This document shows, piece by piece, positions 17,545-22,500 of a stretch of 22,500 nucleotides of DNA. Under the pieces are notes generated by a model. It had not been told where the DNA came from, searched no databases, and saw only the letters and a program-made list of their open reading frames with translations. A program made the translations under genes and the position numbers. The stretch covers positions 18,582,181 through 18,604,680 of the forward strand of contig NC_135552.1 in NCBI RefSeq assembly GCF_964340395.1, written 5' to 3'. The DNA comes from Glandiceps talaboti. Its lineage: Eukaryota; Hemichordata; Enteropneusta; Spengelidae. Numbering within the stretch: position 1 is the stretch's first letter; each line of letters starts with the position of its first letter.

Positions 17545-20500
17545 AACAAGTTAGTTTATTGTATAATTATATACGTAATTCAATTTGTCCACTCCGTCAA
17601 ATTTCTCTGGACTATTTCAGTATTGTAAATTCACTCTATAATACCAAAGTAAAATTAGACACATTTGTAACAAGTGATAACACGTGTAAGTAGTGGGTCA
17701 TAGGATGATCATAGTTAATAGGTGGGTGGTACTTCTTTTCCTGGCGTTACATCCTGTATACATAAGTGCGAATAACAGATTCGTTACATGCAAATCATAC
17801 TGACAGTACTCAAAGATCAGCACACACACTATAGTACTCAAATACACTATGGGTGTCTGATGTTACTGTCTGCGTTCCTTTTACTCGGTGACTTTAAATC
17901 AAAGGAACAAAATTACACGCGCCATGAGATGACGGAAATAGAGCCAACCAAGCTAAGCTGTATAATTTTCTATTTCGAACTACGGGATCAGATTTCTTAC
18001 GCAACACTCATACAGTGTAAACCATATCGTGGACAGGTTTAATCAAACGATGTTGTATAAGTATAGTTTTGACTCATTTCGTTGGAATTCCTCAACTGAT
18101 CTTGAAATTTTATTTACACAAAGTTTGTTCCCCTTGCGGCGTAGGAGCTATCAATTGAAGCACCCGAGTCCTGATAAATCGCTGTGTTCTTTCTCACACC
18201 ATTGTCGAGAATAATGGCGCGGTATTCTTTCACAGACATAGCAATAAGAATAGTGGTCTATAGCGGGATGGATCCACACATTTGAAATTGATACCCTACC
18301 GTACAGACTATGGGAACTATTTAGTTGTACTGCACGGAGACGATACTGGAAATGTGTCATTCGATTCCCTTCCTTTCTGTTTTGACACTTTCTATGGTCA
18401 TGGGTGATGCTGTGGTTCTATGTTAATAAGGCTCGGATGTAGGACTCGTGGTATAAAGAAACCAAAGTCAGTACATGAACCATCCTGCAATTAGTGTTTA
18501 AGCGAAGATTAACACAGCTGAAAGAAAAGACAAATCAATGGACATTCGATTTTTACCTTTAATAATGGTGTGGGTTATCAAGGTATGGAACCCCAGCAGG
18601 AGGACGTTTGTTTGTTTATTTTCAACTATTGTCTATCACACAGCGCTCTGTAATTAATTACTATACACATATCGATTTGCAATTAACCGGTTGGCAACTT
18701 AGACATTGAATATAACTGCATACCATCCCGGGTCTAAGAATAACTCTGCATAGCAACAATGGGAAACTTTCATACACTAGACACTTTTGGTTAGTACTTC
18801 AAAATATGCGAATTACTAATGACAGAAAAAAAAACCTTGATAATATTTCTAAGAATATCTATTTCAGATGTGAATTTAGAATGTATATAAGTTTACAGTA
18901 ACTAAAAGAAGACTTTCAGATGGAAACAGTCCCTGAATAACTAACAATGAGGACTCACAACACTAATGATGCAAACGATACTATCTACCCTAGAGGATAA
19001 TAAGACCATCACTACAAATGACTTGCTTTCTGCGTTCATCTATTCAAACAAACTTTTTTCAGAAGTTGTAAAGACGTAAACACCACTTATTGTTCTTCGC
19101 CATTACGCATCGTTTATTTGGCGATTCAAGCCAAAACACAATCCTTCCCCTAAACATTTTCAAGGACTTCGATTTGCATGACCGATTATTTAGACTTTAT
19201 TTACTAGGTTCAACAAAACAGACCAATACATTTGCGATATGTCGAAGGGCGAATACGCCATATGGGCTCTCAGGGGGTCATCTGTGTCCTCAGAAGACGA
19301 GGAGGAAAAGTTAATCTGACAATCACAGTATCTCACACTAGAAAACAAATACGAATTTCCAGTGTGGTTGACGATGGTGTTGGATATCAAGAACAGGTTG
19401 AGCATCGTGGTATTAATTGAACGGAAAGTGTCCAGGGGTTTACACACGCTGGGCAAACAACGCATAAAATTTAGAGGCAAAGTGAACTGTGAATTATCGC
19501 AACAGTATACATAAACCACATCCCTATCTCTATCATTTCACCCGTCACCTTTCACAATTGATAACGATAATGTAGGAAGTGATTGAATTACCTGTGTCAC
19601 AGCAGGATGGGTTATGCGTATACATCCAATCGTAGACGTTTTCATTATTAAGCTTTCTGTTATTCGTATCTCAACACCAGTCAGGAGAATGTAATCTAAA
19701 GACTAATTACAACGATTATACCCCATGTGTTCAGTAATCAGACGACAAATTAGTTGGGCGGTTCACGAGTTTTTCGTCAAGACGATATAGTATATACTCC
19801 GGAAAATGGATTGAAAGTGAATGTCAAATTTTTCCTTGTTGTTTTACGTTGTCTGTGTTCCTCGTCTCGTGCACTCAATGGGTAGGAACTACAGCGTGAT
19901 GTTAAAGTTCGTTAGTGGTGAAAAATCCCAATACGAGTGGTGTACAACAGATCTGTGCTCATCTTGACGTCAAACTCATATTATCTGTATTGTTCCAGAG
20001 TCTACATGTATACACTGTATACACCCTGTGGCAATCCCGTAAAAACCTCAGCCTCCTTTCACCAGTAGTTCCAAAATCAACAGCCTGCCCAGTATTGACG
20101 AAATCGATGTTAGTGACAAACTGTTTAAATTCGGTGGGTCAACTTTTTTCACTGTAAATTCAACCTGTGGATTTAGCAAAAGACGATATGATGCGATGAA
20201 ATATAGGAGTGTGACGCGGTTCCAAATGTACGACAGACTTTGCCGATGTTTTCACAGTTTTTGTATCACGCCATGCTTATTTAAAGCTGGAGTAGTTATT
20301 CACTGCTCGACCACTATCCACCGTTGTGAAGCCCAGCGAATGAATGGCGACTGCCAGTAAGTGTGTGTGATCGTAGAATGCTGTCGCACACTCGTGGTGA
20401 ATATACTATAACTATACTTCACTGGTCTAGTACGCATGCGCAAGTGTATCGTATCACTGCACAGACAAAGTTTCCACAAATCCATTATATGCCGTCCAGG

Positions 20501-22500
20501 TAGGACCGCCATAACAAACAAGACCTTATCATTAATCGTCTTACTTATCTCAAGAGTAGGAAATAGTAAAGAAGTGGATTCGATAGTCTGGAATGTCGTT
20601 TAACGATGTCAGAGGTTGTTCGTACCTCAGGGCATGGCATAGACCCTATGCTCTGGGTTTTTCGTACATCGGTCATTCAGTCATAAATTATTAGTTTGTT
20701 ATAATAGTGATTAGTATTTGAGTTCCGTATGATCTTCAAAGTACCATAAAGTCTATTTTAGTCGTGGGTCTTTAATAATGTACACATACATGCTACACCT
20801 TTGAGGAAAGTGGTTTCTTCCCGCGGTTGTCTGAAGAGATTTGTTTGTGACTAACTGACCGACTTTCCATTCATAAGTATGAGCGGAAGCAAGAGAGAAA
20901 GGGTGTAGGATTGTGGAAATTGAGGCTGCCTTGCCCTTTTGCGACCTTTACACATAACACATGGCAATGGGGACGAGGGTAGCGTGAGAATGAGGGATGC
21001 AGTAACTCTACATTTACATGTAAGGATATAACTTTAAAGAAAGGAATTAATACGTTGAAAGTACAAGCAGCTGCAGTCGCTACACAAGGTTGGACTACCT
21101 GGCCTAAAGCAAAATATCAGCAGATATATGGGAGTGGTGTATTTAACAAATCACTCATGTCACACTAAGGTCATCAAGTATTCAGTCGGGGCAATTTCTT
21201 TTCCTCTACAAAATGAAAGTGGTGTCATTCGAAGTAGAGCAAGTCTTTGTACATGTGTTAGTATGTCGTGGTTTCTGGTTACGTTGTGTGATTTTCTATG
21301 CGACTGGTTTTCGGTGAATCTGAATGACGTACTTTGCATTGCATGACATTTAGCCTTTCCATGTAAGCGACCAGACATACACGTAACACCATGAACAGTA
21401 ATCGTTTTATGTGAAATGTTTTCTCAATATGATTACATACAATTTATTAAGTTACGTATATCAGTAACGCGCCAGTGTGCATCGTTATTTGTGGTCTTTT
21501 AATACTCTGTAATGAAGTTTGGAATTTGATGAAACTTACCAATTTGATGAAATGATCTTTGGCGGGAAATGGTTGTAAATAAATCACTAACAAACAATGA
21601 AAACATAGCACACTGTCGCCTAGATCTTTAGTTGTAGTCAACATCAACACATTAAACTTCCATCTTTGTTTCATATACTCCCTCTGTCGACAATGATACA
21701 TCTAAATACAATACTATACAAGTTCTATTACGGCGATGGTGTCAAGTTTCTATGCATGTTTCGATATTAGCAGACGACTATTTTATTACAAAATAAAAAA
21801 AAATAGGTTTCGCACTAAGGCAATATTTTACGAGACATGTTAGCGTTTATGACATTTGCCATTTTACAAACTTTATCGACCGATGCCGTGTCTACCCTAA
21901 CTATAGAACTGATTTATATTGTGAAATAAATCATGTATAAATGACTATTTAGTAAGAGATTTTGTATATTGATTTTTGTGGCGTGTGTTTTCACAAACTT
22001 CACAAAACACCTGTGACATTCAAATGTTCAGTTCTAATAACTATGTATCCAAACATGTGTCCTCGATTCGTTCTCAATTTGGTTATTCTACCGTGAAGTC
22101 GTAAACTTCTACATGGCGGCAGTTCAAGAAATGGGAGGTTTTAGAGTTGTCACTTACGATGTTTCTTTTATCCTAAAGTTCACGTGTTTGTGTCTATCTG
22201 ATGTAACTCGCATACTGACATTATCACTCTGACGACACACATGTAGTTCTAACCATGCACAAAATCTGCATGGGGAATTAGAGCGGGTTACCATCGAAGA
22301 ATTATGAAATTCTGCTAAGTGACGATATTTCACACATAACGAACGTGCTTTTAATCTAAAAGTCAAAATTGAACGTGTTTGCTGTCAAGGTAAGGAATTA
22401 TTGGATTAATCATACTGTCTTCAGACACTTACGTGTCATTTAATCTGATGAATTTAATCATTAATTCTAGATATTAATCCTTCAATATGAACACAAGGCT
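17545..22500. other. AT-rich stretch with no recognised gene
   Basis: Open frames here are at or below chance length and match no family. The longest is 109 codons on the minus strand, 19190-19519, starting at GTG. Its last 50 codons follow an acceptor-like TTGTTTTCTAG and end over an AATAAA, so a terminal exon was considered but is unproven. Other items are an 18-bp direct repeat of AATTTGATGAAA (21523-21534 and 21541-21552), an E2F-like TTTGGCGGGAAA (21558-21569), an NRF1-like ACGCATGCGCA (20432-20442), and ATGGCGG starts at 20512 (minus) and 22113 (plus). Confidence 0.5.
21558..21569 (+). promoter_or_regulatory. E2F-like site TTTGGCGGGAAA
   Basis: The 12-mer agrees closely with the known E2F/DP binding consensus and is followed by GTAAATAAA, a forkhead-like sequence. 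It lies in sequence with no recognised gene, so it may be a chance match. Confidence 0.2.

Noticed and set aside
17070-17693. Six overlapping long open frames on both strands
   Set aside because: They are translations of CATA, CAGA and GT repeats, which contain no stop codons in any frame.
20007-20165. Minus-strand exon with a VEFTVKKVDPPNLNSLSL translation after an acceptor-like AAATCCACAG
   Set aside because: The open stretch is only about 40 codons, no family was recognised, and no partner exons could be placed.
20300-20512. 70-codon minus frame starting ATGGCGG with an NRF1-like site inside
   Set aside because: The start context is moderate, codon use is not distinct, and the NRF1-like match has one mismatch to the consensus; chance is likely.
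21523-21701. Minus-strand open frame from an ATG at 21701 to a GGTAAGT donor near 21540
   Set aside because: The donor is good, but the upstream TATTTAG is a poor acceptor, and the donor lies in an 18-bp direct repeat; nothing in the peptide is recognisable.
22113-22235. Plus-strand frame starting ATGGCGGCAG
   Set aside because: It is only about 40 codons with a weak start context and no recognised motif.

Overview
This window looks like non-coding nuclear DNA from an animal, most likely a marine invertebrate such as a lancelet, mollusc or hemichordate. The phylum is inferred only from the general look of the sequence: AT-rich, many TACATGTA-like words, a tRNA-derived SINE, and short palindromic DNA-transposon derivatives. 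Nothing resembles bacterial gene organisation. There are no long or closely packed open frames, no rRNA, no functional tRNA and no CRISPR array. At this base composition, a rough hand estimate gives about one open frame of ~110 codons and several of 85-90 codons by chance in six frames. None of the open frames outside the microsatellite clearly exceeds that, and no protein family was recognised with confidence. The window is best read as intergenic or large-intron sequence.

Layout. Positions 1-2900 are AT-rich filler with C-rich patches, two of which (965-985 and 1786-1808) are textbook G-quadruplex motifs on the minus strand. A tRNA-derived SINE with A and B boxes lies at about 2912-3070. 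It is followed by a 1.44-kb structure (3156-4598) bounded by inverted repeat arms of about 300 bp that share a 40-bp identical block; a 53-codon minus-strand frame with a good start context lies inside. Two adjacent hairpins (4696-4756) and a 393-bp element with short inverted ends (4871-5263) come next. From 5264 to 8775 there is AT-rich sequence with one 116-codon frame and a decayed tandem duplication.

A 47-bp minisatellite of 12 units plus a partial one (8776-9350) carries 11 copies of the E-box CACGTG, and most units also carry CCAAT. A 75-codon frame with locally raised GC at third positions begins at 9979. Two near-palindromic MITEs flanked by TA lie at 10787-11155 and 13238-13592. From 13593 to 22500 the main feature is a compound microsatellite (17187-17544); the rest holds only hairpins, weak open frames and isolated motif matches.

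No genes can be shown to work together. The window is mainly a record of transposon insertion, inverted duplication and tandem expansion. The parts most worth a second look are the E-box/CCAAT minisatellite, the 1.44-kb inverted-repeat structure with its internal frame, and the two TA-flanked palindromic MITEs.
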